From: Allomyces macrogynus ATCC 38327
Lineage: Eukaryota > Blastocladiomycota > Blastocladiomycetes > Blastocladiales > Blastocladiaceae
Length of the DNA: 64,000 nucleotides
Reading direction: 5' to 3'
NCBI GenBank assembly: GCA_000151295.1
Contig: GG745330.1
Span: forward strand, 1,905,530-1,969,529
The notes under the pieces: model-generated
Told to the model about the DNA's origin: nothing
The model's input: only the letters and a program-made list of their open reading frames with translations
Databases searched by the model: none
Shown: piece after piece, positions 35,149 through 47,600 of the stretch
How the letters are laid out: each line of letters opens with the position of its first letter
How positions within the stretch are numbered: position 1 is the first letter of the stretch
Made by a program: the position numbers and the translations under genes

Positions 35149-36631
35149 TTATGGCACCACCAACATCTCCTCACTCCGCGCGCCAACCGCCGCAAGCGCC
35201 AATCGACTCAGTCCGCGCGAACGCCCACTTGCCGTATCGTCGCTGTGCGCCTTGACATGGAACGGCGCCTGCTGCTTTTGTGCGAGCACAACTTGCGCGA
35301 AGAGTGCTGCGACGACATCAGCGGGGGACCGCGGGTCCGCGTTGGGAACGAGCGGGACGACGATGGGCACGGGGACGGGACGGTCGAGCGTGCCGGATGC
35401 GGGTAACGGCGCGGCGTTGAGTGGAGTCGTGGCGGACGACGAGCCGGTGGTCGGGTCGTCGAACTGGTCCTGGGTGGACGTGGTCAGTTGATCGGATAAT
35501 GTGTGAGCGCGATGGCGATGAGAGAGACCCATACCAGCGTCATGATGGACCGCGCGGTCGATTTGGCGTTGCTCACGCCGGCGACGACGGCTTCGGACAT
35601 GGACGTGGCGCGCAGGCGGTACACGCTTTGTTGCGTCTGGTGTGTGCAGGGAATAGGTGAGATGGCGCGATTGACGAGTCACGGATCCGGACAGTGTTAG
35701 CGTACCGTTTTCGCGTAAAGAGTAGGCGTCGGTGATGTTGGCGGCGGCGTTTTGCATGCCAGACGTGCTTGTCATCATTCCCTTGGCGATGCGCGACAGG
35801 TCGATTTGCAGGTCCGGTGAGAGGTCCGGGCTGGTCAGGGGGAGCGTACCGGCGCGTCAGATTCATTGCCGTGTGGAACAGGATTGAGACCAGCGCGCGT
35901 ACACTTTGAACATCGGGACGCCCTTGATCAGGTTCATGGCAATCGTGACCTACAAAATCGGCCCGACGTCAATCCATCCCCATCGGCACTTGATCCGAAT
36001 CCAACAGAACCGCACGCACCTTGACCGTCGAGTTGATCTTCGACTCCTGCAGCAAGAACCGGCGCGTTGTAGATCGCGCGCCCGCAAACGGCGCCAAATC
36101 GAGCTTGACGACCCCGACGCGCTCCGTCGCATTCTCCTCGGCCTTGTACTACCATCCCTGCCCACCGCGTCAGTCTCTCCACCGCCGCGTCTCCGCGTCC
36201 GAGCCAGCTGACCGTACCTGCTTGACGACCACGGTCATGGGCATCGGCTCCAACATGCCGTCGTCGTCCTTGACCATGTGCACGTCAAACGCACACGTCC
36301 AGTCCCACCGCACGGAATGGTCGCGCAGTTGCGTGCGCGGCGAGGAGGTTGTGGGCGTCGTGCTCGTACTGGATTGCCCGGCGTAGTGGAGGCCGGCGCC
36401 GGAATGCGGCGGAGCCGGGCCCAGGGGCGCGGGTGCGAGGTGGTCGAGCGCCGTGTTCGACGCGCTGGAGTTGGTGGCATTGGCGGTGGGCCACGACGTG
36501 TTGGTGCGCGAGAGCTTGAGCTTGGCGTAGAAGGTGCCCGACAGCATCGGCACTTGGTCGAGAGAGTGGATCGTGACGGTCGCGGCAAACGTCAGCTGCC
36601 GCGACTTGGACGTGAAGAGCGGAATCTTCAT
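35149..36631 (-). CDS. NT-C2 domain protein (EEIG1/EHBP1-type N-terminal C2)
   Basis: ATG 36631 begins an N-terminal C2 domain of the EEIG1/EHBP1 class, used elsewhere for membrane or Rab-linked scaffolding. Exon 1 (36631-36218) has AATVTIHSLDQVPMLSGTFY, an Asn/Pro/Ser loop, then VRWDWTCAFDVHM and PMPMTVVVKQ. Exon 2 (36142-36020) has VGVVKLDLAPFAGA and FLLQESKINSTVKV, the typical closing strands. Exon 3 (35949-35903, VTIAMNLIKGVPMFKV) and exon 4 (35830-35706, PDLSPDLQIDLSRIAKG) continue in frame with donor GTACGC. A further exon with SMSEAVVAGVSNAKS and a last exon ending at TAA 35151-35149 follow; the junction between exons 4 and 5 is unsure by one base. The gene is tail-to-tail with the POLD2 pseudogene, only 28 bp apart. 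Confidence 0.72.
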
Positions 36632-36918
36632 CTTCTTGCCATAGGTGGTGAGCTGTGATGGTCGATGATGCTGGCGATGGCTCGTTGATGTCGACGACAG
36701 CGACGCTTTCTGCAGCAAGGATTGTTGCCAAGTGACGGTTCTCCACGTGTGCGTCTCGCACCGGAGCGCGACGCGTCTCCCGTCTCTCCCGTCTCTCCCG
36801 TCGTTCATCTCGTTCCGATCCTCCATCCAGCACCCGCAGCGCAATGTATTCTCCTCCCTCGCCGCCTGTCCCCCGATTCCCTTCCTCCCTCAAGTCCTCC
36901 AGTCCCTTCTCCACCCCA

Positions 36919-39900
36919 TCATGCGCCGGACCCTGGCCGACTCGTCGCGTTGGACCCCTTACGTGGCGCCGGCCGCGCCGCTGCTCTCCCCGCGACCGCG
37001 ACCGCCTGCACGACCCCTTTTCGGCTCTCCGACGACGCCGGCCGCAAAGGAGACCCAATCCCGACCGCTGCCGACGCGCGGCGACTCCCATCCCGGACAA
37101 GCCCGCCCACACTCGCGCGCCGCGTCGACGATGCCGACCCGCTTGGACGCGCTGGCGCACTCCCTGACGCGGGGCGCGACGTGCGCGTCCCGCTTGCTGA
37201 CCCGGGCCGACTCGTGCGAGATGATGGTGAAAGGTCAATAGTGGAGGCTGGGAGCGGTACCTTGGTTGCCAAGGGTGCGAGGTCGAAAGTTGATGCTGGA
37301 AGCGGCTCGCGCGTGGTGGCCGTGTCAGCGCTCGTGGGCCGTGCAAGATCGTTCGTTGATGGAGACAGTGGGGATTCGAGTGTCGTCGGCTCGAGTTGCG
37401 CCGTACTTGGGGTCGTCTCGACCGGTGCGAGGTCGTAGGTCGATGCCGGGAGTGGCGCGCGTGCCGCGTGGTGAATACTCGTGTGACTCGTCGTGCGCGA
37501 CGGCGACCCGGACTTGGCGAGCGGCGCAAGGTTGTAGGTCGATCCGGGCAGCGGCGCTCGGACCGCGTTGTCCATGTGCACGCTCGTGCGGCTCGCCGAC
37601 CTCGGCGCCGATTCGGCCAGATCGTAGGTCGCTGCAGGCAACGGGGCGCGGGCCGCCGAGTCGAGGTGCACGCTCGCATTGCTTCTAGTGTCCGACGGCG
37701 ACTCAGGCGCAAGATCGTAGGTGGATGCGGGCAGCGGCGCGCGGGTCGCACTGTCGAGGTGCACGCTCGTGCGACTGGCCGCGCGCGACCCGTCGCTCAA
37801 TGCGGCCATGTCGTATATCGACCCAGGCAGCGGCACCTTGGCCGCCTTGGCAAGGTGCAGGCTTGCACGACTCGCCGTGCGTGACGCGTTCGTCACATTC
37901 AAATCGTTCGTGGATGCCGGCAGCGGCGCACGCGCGGCATCGTCGAGCTCCAACGACTGATGCACCGACTCGCTGCCCGGCAGCGACTCGTCGGGCGCGG
38001 ACAAGTCCATGGTCGATGCTGGCAGGGGCGCTGCCGTCGCTTGGTGCATCTGATCGCGGCTCCCCCGTGCCGCGGGCTCATTGGCGGTACTTAGTTCCCA
38101 CATAGAGGCCGGCAACGGCGCCTGCACTGCCTTGGCCATTTGCAGACTGTGCCGGCTCCCCGACGGCGACGCGAGCGTGGCCTCGGAAGCAGCTCGCAAT
38201 GCCTCGGCCAACCCACGCGACTCGTCGTCGGCCAACATATCCGTGGACGCCGGGAGCGCCGCATGGGCTGCCCGGCTCTCATCACCACCCTCGCGCACGC
38301 TCGAACGGCTTGCCGCGCGCGGTGCCGTTGCGTCAGCCGCCAGCTCGTTTGTCGACCCGGGCAGCGGCGCACGAATCGCACGATCCACGTGCACACTCGC
38401 GCGACTCGACGCGCGCGACCAGGCGGCCAAGTCGTTGGTGGATGCCGGGAGCGGGGCATAGCGCGCGTGCACGCTCGTGCGGCTCGCCGTGCGCAAGTCG
38501 TTTGTTGATGCCGGCAGGGGCACGCCCGCCATGTGCGTGCTCGAGCGGCTGGTCGTCCGGTTCGATGTGGTGATGGGCTTGCCGCCCGAGACGGAACGCG
38601 ACGTGGACCGCACGTCGCGCAGACTTGTGCGGCTCGATGCGCAGCTCGCCGTGGCCAGGTTGTTCATGGGCGCCGGCAGCGGGGCCCGGGTCATGGCGGC
38701 GGTGAGCTGCGCGTGCGACGCGTGCGGGCTCTCAGCGAGGTGGTTGGTAGATGCGGGCAGGTTTGTGGCGAGCGCGGCTGAGAGCGAGGGGTCCGAGCCA
38801 GACTTCTCGCTGGGGGACTCGTTCGCGGCGAGATTCATGGTCGATGCCGGGAGCGGGACCCCCTTGGCGTGCGCCAAACTCGCGTGGCTCGCGGTGCGGT
38901 CGGATGCCGCCAAGTCCATGATCGACGCCGGCAACGGCACATTGAGCGCGGACTGGGCCACGTTCTCGTCCGACAGACCTTTTAGCGGCAAGTACTCGCG
39001 GCGGTCGTCGGCCGACGTCTGCTTCTGTTCGCGCGACGACGCCATGTCGCGGTTCTCGGAACTCGCCTCGTCGAGTTCCATGACCGACACCGGCAATGTC
39101 GCGGCCATGGCCGCCATTTGCAGGCTCATGCGGCTCGCCGACTTGGCGTGGTCGCGCACAGCCAAGCCGTGCGTCGATGCCGGCAGCGGAGCCGCCGCGG
39201 CCGCGTCAAGGCTTGTGTGACTGGTGGTCTTTTCGTCCGCGCCCGAATGCAGCTCGTAGACGGATTCGGGCAGGGCCGTCGAAATGGCCGCGTGTTCGTG
39301 CATGCTCTGCCGGCTGGCACGCGCTGCCGCCGCGTCGGACGCAGCAGTATAGAGTTGCGCTTGCGACCCGTCGCGCGGGTGCTCGCTGCAGTCGTCGTCC
39401 TCTTCCATGTGCGCCGTGTAGACGTCGGCCAAGTTTCGGCCAGACGCGGTCTTGGTGTAGGCTTCGTGCTCGGCCGACGCGTGTGGCTGTTCGGCCAGGC
39501 TCTTGATGCTCTTGTTGGCGGGATCCGGGGTGCGGTGCGTGTTGGTGGCCGGATCGTTGACGGTGGCGAGGTCGCGACCGGATGCGGTCATCAAACGGTG
39601 GTTGGTGTCAGCGTCGGTGGCTGCGGTCTTGTCGCGCATGTCCTTGTTGCTCTTCGCAACCGGCGCGGGCGTAGGCTTAGCGGCAGGTGCGATGGCTAGA
39701 CAGATGCACGACAGGGAACCCACCGTCAGCTCCACTAGCTCCAGGAGTTCCGAGCGTTCGTTGGACTCCACGAACCCGTCTCCTCGACCATCCTCGTCGA
39801 AAACGCCAGGTACTGGCTGTGCGTGAGCGCGTCGGCGCGTGCACCCGCCGGCATCCCAACTGCAGGAGCCGCCGTACCAGAAGTCGTCGCCGTCTTGGGC

Positions 39901-40707
39901 ACCTTGAACGGCCCGGCTTCCGTCTCCACCACGTCGCACGAGCCCGACACGTCAGGCGCGACGGGCGCGGCCGAGGGGCCGACGGCGCTCGACGACAGAG
40001 ACGCGGACGCAAAGGTCGTAGGCGGCCGCATGCCGGCCGTCGACGACGCCGACATGGCCATGTGCAACGTGCTCCCGGGCTGGATCGCGACCGTCGAGCT
40101 GTAGGCGCGCAGCGCATGGTCAGACATGTCGGCCGCAAGCTGCAATTTGGACCCGGTGCCGTCGTGCGCTGACGGCAATGCCGCGCCCGCGCGGCCGGCG
40201 GAATCGTTCAGATCGGGGCCCTATTAGAGCAACGAGTCAGCTTCTGCGTGGAAATTGACGGCTAGCGAAAGGAAAGGGAAACCAGGCAACAGCGTACTTG
40301 GGCATGACTTGGTGAAGGCGTAGTTGTCTTCTTGGCGTCGGCCTCGGCATACCAAGCGGCCGTTGGGCAGAGATCCGGCTCGGCCGTGGGCGCCGGTTTC
40401 GGCGTGCTCTTGCCGGGACTCGTGCTGGCCGTCTTGTCGGCGGCGCCTGCAATTGTTTCCGCTTTTGCGTCCGTGACGGTCTCCAGCTTGCCGTCCTTGC
40501 ACTTACACTTGCCCTTGCACTTGCACTGACATTTGCCCTTGCTCTTGGCTGGTGAGGACGACGCCGAAATGGCCGTGGGCTGCGTCGTCGACTGCACGGC
40601 GAGCTGCTTGGATGCCCCGCACCCCTGGATATGCGGCCAAGATTCGTGAGCTGGAGGTCGGGAAGGCGATCAAAGAAGGGGATCGGCGGGATCGCCGCGT
40701 CGGGCAT
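36919..40707 (-). CDS. Lys-Cys segment plus PLPAST-repeat protein, unknown function
   Basis: Exons 40707-40623, 40548-40298, 40220-39776 and 39695-36919 sum to 3558 nt (1185 aa), with donors GTGCGG, GTACGC and GTTCGT. Near the N-terminus is a segment of alternating Lys and Cys (KGKCQCKCKGKCKCKDGK), like a metallothionein block. From about residue 390 to the end there are about 22 degenerate repeats of 22-45 residues. Each begins with (A/V)PLP(A/G)ST-x-(D/N)L and is followed by a Ser/Arg block such as SRTSVH or SRASVH and an Ala-rich spacer. The C-terminal 100 residues are Ser/Arg/Pro-rich with PKA-like sites (RRASVG, SRRASA). No transmembrane helix or known domain is visible; most of the protein should be disordered. 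The start may lie further upstream, since protein-like sequence extends to about 40830. I do not recognise the family. Confidence 0.65.
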
Positions 40708-40830
40708 CGTGTTTGCGGACCATGTTGGCAAATCGAAACGATGGACAGGTTGCTTGCCCGCTCGAATAGCGACAGCGTTGATCCTGGCCAGGTCGTTGTG
40801 GAGGGCCACGAGCGGGTGGACAAGATCAAG

Positions 40831-41207
40831 AGAACAATCTTGCGTGTGGTTGCCTCGTTCTTGATCGCCTGCAGAACGGCTGGCCTTCGCCGCGCGGGGC
40901 TCGTCGATGCCGGAGCTGGCGGGTGCTGTGGTGGCGGTCCCGCCGCCCACCAATCAGATCCGCTTGACAGCAGAACAAAGAGAAAAATGCAGATTCGGTG
41001 CGGGGAGTGCGGTTCGCTCAATGGGTCGCTGACATGCAAATCCGAATGGGCTTCACAGCCGTGATCACAACCCGTTTCTAACGCTGACAAAATCGTACAC
41101 ACGTGATCGCGGCTGGATGTCTCTCCGGACTGGTCGCTTCTTTCATTGTGGTTTGCGCCATCTCGTACTGGGACAGCTGCGCGGTTCCTTGCAGATTGAC
41201 AATAGAA
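40831..41207. other. intergenic
   Basis: Between the repeat-protein 5' end and the WDR27 3' end, both on the minus strand. It should contain the repeat-protein promoter; nothing else is recognised. Confidence 0.4.
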
Positions 41208-44200
41208 TTATAATCCCCCGTAGAGTGCACAGTATCCGCGACTGGACCCGGCCACGAGCCACCGCGCCCGCGGATGAAAGTCGACGGCCGTCCACATTTC
41301 GCGCCGACCGCCACTACCGAGTCCCCCACGCCCGGTCGGCGCAACCAAATCCGACTTGGCCCCACGCAGCAGTGATGCCGCCGCCGCTGCTGCTGGTGCG
41401 CTTGCCGCGGACCGTCCTGGTCTCGTCGGTTGGCACGGCAACGAGCGTACGGCACGGCGCCAGGCACGCTCCAGTCCCGGCTGCTCGCGACTTCGGCGCG
41501 CTGATCTGTGGGCCAAGCCTGTGCACGACGCGCATCGTCCGCGCGTCCCACACCTTCATCAGGTCGTTGACCGCCGTCGTCACAAATGGCGGCGTCGTCG
41601 TGCCCGTGGGAACGCGCATGGCGTACGGCGCGCGAGGCCCGCCCGCTGTGACGCTCGCCACCGGCGGAAGCTCACCTATATCGACCGATGGGTCGACGCG
41701 CGCCGCGACGAGGCCGGTGGCCATGTCGAGCAACGCGACTGACTTGTCCGAGGCACCGACGATCACCCACGGGTTGGCCGCGAGGTTATCGGCGGCAAGA
41801 CACGTCAGGTACTGCGCGCCCTCGAGCGGGACCGTGGTTACGACCTTGGACTTGCCCGCTTGCCGCCGCGGCTGGACGCCCGTGGCCGTGCCCTTGTTCA
41901 GCGACGAGTTGGATGATCGAATCGACTTGTGCCCAACATCGCTGCCGCCGCCGTCCGCGGATCCGGACCAAAACTTGACCAGCTCGACGACGTTCACGTG
42001 CCCAACGACCAAGAACCGCGACTGGGAGAAAAACTGCGCACCGACGACCGAGTCGGGCGCATAGGGCTCCTAGATCGTCACGACCAATGCGCTCTTTTCG
42101 GTACTCGGGCGTGCGTCCCACACGGCCACGGCCTGCCGCGTGCTCGCGACGACGAGCGAGTCGTCGTGGTTCCATGCGACCGTCTGCACCGGCTGCGGCA
42201 TCTGGAAACTGGCCGCGGTGGACGCCATCGTCCGTGTCGACACGAGACAAATCGCCCTGTCGCTCGTGCCCACGGCCGTCTGGACCCGCGCGTCGACACG
42301 GCAACGGCCGTGACCGCCGATGGATGCACGTGGGTTTCGCCAACCATGCGCGGCGCGATGCGAGGAACGACAGCCGTGCTGGTATCGCCACCGTCATCGT
42401 CTGCATCGCCCAGCCACTCGTCGATCCACTCGTTCGGGATCTCGCCGCCGACACTGCTCATGGACCGCACCCTTGTCGCCGACGTGGACCGCGTCATCCC
42501 CGACTTGGGCCGCGCACTCGCCACCGCGGCCGGTTTCTTGGCCAGGTGCTTGGGCACAAACGGCGCGCTCGTGTACCCCGACGACGTGACCGTCTTACGG
42601 AACGTGACGGGCTTGTCGCGCTGATCTGAAGCTGCAGATTCGGTCGACCACAGGAACTTGCGCATCGGCGAGCTCACGGGCAAGAGCGCAACGGGGACCG
42701 CCGACCAGTCCAATTGCTCGACTGGGTTCTGTGCGTCCGGCGGTGAGGTCGCTCGCGCAGCGAGACCCGTGAGAATGGCGGGGACACCAAGAGGCAGCGC
42801 CATGCGCGCCCATGCGTCCTTGCGGAGCCGGGCCACGTCAGCGAGCGTTGCGACGCCCGCGGCAACGAGAGATGCGGAGACGGTTACGAGCGCGTGCTTG
42901 GACCACATCGAGTCGGCGGGCTGGTAGCGGCCGCGAAGCGCCTGCAAGACGGCGGGGAGAATGGTCGAGACGAGCAGGCCCGGGTGGAGATTGGAGGCTC
43001 CAATCCGGTCGATTGCGAGCTGGGTGCGCGGATTGGCGTCGTCGTCGTTGTTGTTGGGGGCCGAGGCGTGTTGCGGGTCCAACGTGAGTACTTTGAGCGG
43101 TCCGTCAAATGGGCACGAGACGACAGCGGTGAGGTACGGATTGACATCGTCGCCATGACAATTTAGAGCAAATGGTCCACTCGAACCGTCGCAATGATCG
43201 GGTCCACGACCGGGTCGGTGAGACTCATCGCGCTATCCGACTTGACTCCCAATCCCAGATCGCCAGGCGAAATCCTCGAACCACGCTCAGAAATGTCAAT
43301 ATCCGTTGGCTTCGATGCCGAATCGTCGTCAGGGCCCGCCGCGGGTTGGACAGGGTTGATGACCCCGTGCAGCCGCGGCTCGAACCGTATCGCGCGCGAT
43401 ACTTTGGTCAAGGAACGCACTGCGATCGTGCGAGTTCCAATGGACCCAAGCTTGGAGCTCGAGGTCCCGCGCACCGCCTTGTACGCGTACACGCGAAGAA
43501 TGCCGTCGTCGGACCCGACGTACAGGTGGTGCGTGACGGGTCAATGGTCAGGTGCGTCAACTGCGCGGGCGGGCACAGATTCTCGCTCTGGTAGCAGCAC
43601 CGCGCCTGGACAAGGTCCCAGACCTTGAACGCCTTGTCCTCGGCGAGCGTGACTAGCCATTCGCCCGACCGGCCAAACCACGAGCAAATGACAGGCGCGT
43701 GGTGACCTTCCAAACAAATGCGACTCGCCGTGGCCCAGACCGATCGTGCAGCTGCAGCAGAGGGAATACGAGAGCCGGTCGATTTTGACACGGGCCGATG
43801 CGCCACCGACGCCGAGGACTGCTTGAACCCCATCGTGGTCGGAACTGGCGCGACCATGACGTACACGACGGCACCGACGCATGCCGCAAACCGGTTTGGA
43901 CCAAGCGCGAGGTGGGTGCAGGGACTGGGGAACCGTGCCACGAGCCCGACTGATGTGACTGGCAGCGTCAGCGCGCCCGTCGAAGCTGGTCAAACGACAG
44001 GACGTGTTCAACGACGTGACCCGTGCGGTCGCCCGACAGGACAGCCCGGCCCGGATTGTCATGAGCGATCAAGGACATGACTTGCGCGTCGGGGCTGGCC
44101 AAATCGCTGGGAAGCGGCACGGCTGGCCCAAACAGCTGGATGGCACGACGGCGTTCATACTGATAATGCTGCTGCTGCTGATGCTGATGCTGAGGGACAA

Positions 44201-44243
44201 GAGCAATGCAGAGACGGTGTCCAGACTGTGCGAGGAGCAGCAA
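41208..44243 (-). pseudogene. WDR27: WDR27-like WD40 protein, several disruptions
   Basis: Homologue of WDR27, a large WD40 protein of unclear function. Blocks in order: FAACVGAVVYVMVAP, LEGHHAPVICSWFGRSGEWL with AEDKAFKVWDL and CCYQSENLCPP (the WDR27 EDRTFKVWD region), HHLYVGSDDGILRVYAY, a helical middle (ARLRKDAWARMALPLGVPAI), AVTAVAVS, VQTVAWNHDDSLVVAS, SVVGAQFFSQSRFLVVGH, ANPWVIVGASDKSVALLDM, FVTTAVNDLMKVWDARTMRVV, and a last blade WTAVDFHPRARWLVAGSS ending at TAA 41210-41208. Lesions: a one-base loss near 43530 between DPSR and HHLYV, another frameshift near 42285, and an in-frame TAG at 42072-42070 between ALVVTI and EPYAPDS. A further frame change near 44000 is possible. The fold is conserved enough to suggest recent loss. 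Confidence 0.75.
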
Positions 44244-44636
44244 CGAGCCAACATGCGGGTGTCGAACCGCCGTCTAGCCCCATTGCGGCCATGCTGCTCG
44301 GTGAGCCGGTTCAGGTCGAGCGCGTGGTTCCACTTGGAGTGCGGGTGGCCGGGTCGTGGTCGTGACGGGATTGATGCATGCGCTGTTGATTGACGTTTAT
44401 TTATGGATGGACGAGGGCGACAGAATGTGACCGAACTTGGGAAGCATGGCAGTCTGGCAAGTTGCGCGAGTCAAGTCCACTTTGCATCGATTGTGGCCAA
44501 CTCCAGAAATAGGCGAACACGGTCACCCAGACACACTCAGGTGGTCAATTCGCGCGAATGTCAATGTGCACTGACCGCCCACGATGCTTTCTCCCCCGGC
44601 TCACCGCTCGCATCTCACTTCCCACGACCACCCGCA
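44244..44636. other. divergent upstream region of WDR27-like (-) and the nuclear protein (+)
   Basis: About 390 bp; presumed promoters only. The plus-strand start at 44637 follows a short pyrimidine-rich leader. Confidence 0.4.
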
Positions 44637-47600
44637 ATGCCGCTCTGGGACGTCGATTTATTCAAGTCGACCAAGGACCCGGCAGTCCTGGAGCAGCGCC
44701 AGATTGCGCTCGCCAACGTAAATCTCTTCACGCCTCACAACAAGGAACCTTGCGACCTCCTCGACCTCAACTCGCTGGTGCCGTAAACGTCGGTCATGAC
44801 GGTGTTATTCGAGGGGCAGGGCATGGGGGAGAAGCGAATCCCCATGACTCTGCCCTCTTGGTGGCAGGGATGAGTCTCCTCCATGGTCCCAATCGCTCAC
44901 TGTGTTGGCTCGTTTTTACCGTGAAATCGACAGGGCAATGTCGTTGCGCAGGGGACGCTCGATTGGGGCGGCAAAATGTCCAGAGGTCACTCTCATTTTG
45001 TATTTTCTGTATATTCGCCAGGCCTTGAGCACGCCCTGACGCTGCAATCTCGCGTTTCTCTTGTCCAGAGTGCCAAAAGGCCATGAAGCAAAAGGCCAAA
45101 GACGCGACGGGAAAGCAGCCTGTCCAGTTTGAGGTGATTGAGTGGAGCTTGGTAAGTCACTTGGGTTTGTTCTGCTCTGAGACGCCAAAGTGCCCTTGCT
45201 CACATATTTCGGTCTATTTTTGTTCAGGAACGCAAGGAGAGCGACCCGGCCAACTTCAAGTTTATCGTCTGGGTCTCGTCGGGCCGCGTCTGGTACTCCA
45301 TCAAGGTGAGGACCAAGTTCTTGGTGCGGGCTGCAGGTGATGCTGGGGCTGGAGCTTACCAACCTGCTCTTTGCGGGAGATAGAGCATCTCGTCCAACTG
45401 GACCGCATATACGCAGACGAGCCTGGCGATTCAGACTCTGAGTGCGTGTTGTGTTCACATTTTGACTCGACAATCCGTCCGGTCCGGCTTTTCCGCGGCT
45501 GCTCGACCATGTCTGGCCCATTGCTCATCTTCTCCACCACTTTCTAGGTGCTCTGGCGCAAGCCGTGTCCGAAAACCAGACGCTCGACACGAGCATTGTG
45601 CTGCAAAAGGTGGGCAAATTCTGGCGCCTTCCTCATTGCTCCCTCTTACTCGACTCTGGTCTTCACATAACTGACGAGGGGTTTCTGAACAATAATAGGT
45701 CGCGCAAGCGCTTTCCCGTTCCGCCGATGACATTGCGACGCTCCTGAGCCTGCGAGCGCAGTTTTTCCACAAGCAGCTGCTCGTATTTGTCTTTGACAAT
45801 GCCGAGCCCAAGTCGATCCACCCGAAATGCCCGGTTCTCCGGGCCTTATCTCGCGCGTTCCGTCACGGCCGCGCGATCACGCCGTCGCCTCCTCCGCTCC
45901 TGGTACCTGCTTCCACGTCGCCTGCGCCCAGCTCTCCCTCTGTGGCCGCTCAGCCGCGACAACGGCCACCGACCCCAACGGTGCTTCGTCCGGCAAGTGC
46001 CGCGGCGGCCGTATCCGCTCGCGCGGCCACGCCGAGTCGCCCACCGTCGCGCACCTCGTCACGACTGCGCGGTGCGCCCCCCGAGGTGGTCCCATCCGAT
46101 CGCGCAGAGTCGCCGCTATCTTCTCTTCCCTGTAACCCGTCGTCGCCATCGGTTGATGCCAAGTCGCTGGACGGCCAACCACTTTGACTCGACCCCGCAC
46201 GCGCATCATCCGTTCCCGTGCAGGACGTGCCCGATTCGCGCGACAATCGGGTGGAGAGTCGTGTCGTGGAGCCCGCCGAGCCGAGTGGCAACAGCAAAGT
46301 CGCCGATTTGACCGATTTCGGCGGTGCTGGGCGCGACTATTTTGGGGGCGAGACGGGACACGTGCACAGTGCTGGTGCGGGTGCTGAGGACGGCGGCTGC
46401 GGCGGCGCAGTGCCGGCTCAGCAGCAGACCGTCGGAGCGACGCGGCGCAAGGAGCAGGAGCCCGCCGTGAAACGGGAGGGCGTTGTCGATACGGCCGCTC
46501 CTGCCGACGTGGATCTCAAGGCGCAAGTGCGGCGTGCAGAGCCGGATCTTACAAAGTCGGTGGTGGTTGAGGTATTGCTGCTGGTTTTTACCCGTTTTTG
46601 TGTCTGCCCGCTGTGTGACTGACACTTTATCGTGTTTGATTCAAGGTACCGATGTACCCGTCGATGCGATGCCAGTTCGAGTCGTGCAACTTTGTGGTAC
46701 GTTACAGGTCGTCTTAGGCGTGAAGATTGGCCTGAAGTTGACCAAATCCTTGTGCCAACAATGTTTTTTTTAGGGCGGCGCGTGGGACGATCTTTTTGCG
46801 CATTATGCGTCGGTCCACGATTTGCCGTTCCCCGCGCCCGATGGTGCTGCCATGGACGTGGACCAAGACGAGACCGACGAAATTGTGGAGCTGCCGCCGA
46901 TCCGGATCGCAAAGCGACCGCCGCTTCCGAATGCATCGGTATGTCCTTGTCTCACCGCCTACTCATTCCACTTCCAGCTCATGCACTTTTTTCGTGTTGG
47001 TAGCCAAGCCTGAACTCTCGCCCGTTCCATTTTCACCGGACCCGGTCGATGCGCTTTGAGCCGCGCGCCAAACCCGCGTTTCGACTTGCCACGCTGGCAC
47101 CTCCGCGCGAGCCGTCGCTGCCGGCTCCCGTGCCTGTCGCCAAGCTGTTTGTTCTGCCGTCGCACGATGAGCTTGCTGGGCGGATGCGCGCGTTCACGGT
47201 TAAACTCGAACCTGCATGGGCAGAGATGACCGAAGAGAGCGACGATGAGGACGGCGAAGTCGCGCCGCCATGTCCAAGCGAGTCTGCGGTCGCCAATTCC
47301 GAGCTCGCCGACGCATTCGACTACGACGTGGACATGAACGATGTCGACGAGCCCGCGTTCCCGGCCGCGACCGGCTTTGTCGATGGCGCACCCAGCTCAC
47401 CTGCGCGCGACGCTGCGCCGCCTGGTGGTCCCGCCGCCGTGCCAGTCGTGCCCGAGCGCGAGCCGAGTTTGCCACCGGCGCCGCTGATTGATTTGACGAG
47501 CGACGTGGAGGACGGCGCGACTATCGGCGGCGACCGTGCGCATGCTTCTGCCGCTGTCCGGATCGCACTCAACGGCTGGCCAAGCCAGCGGACGGTGGAC

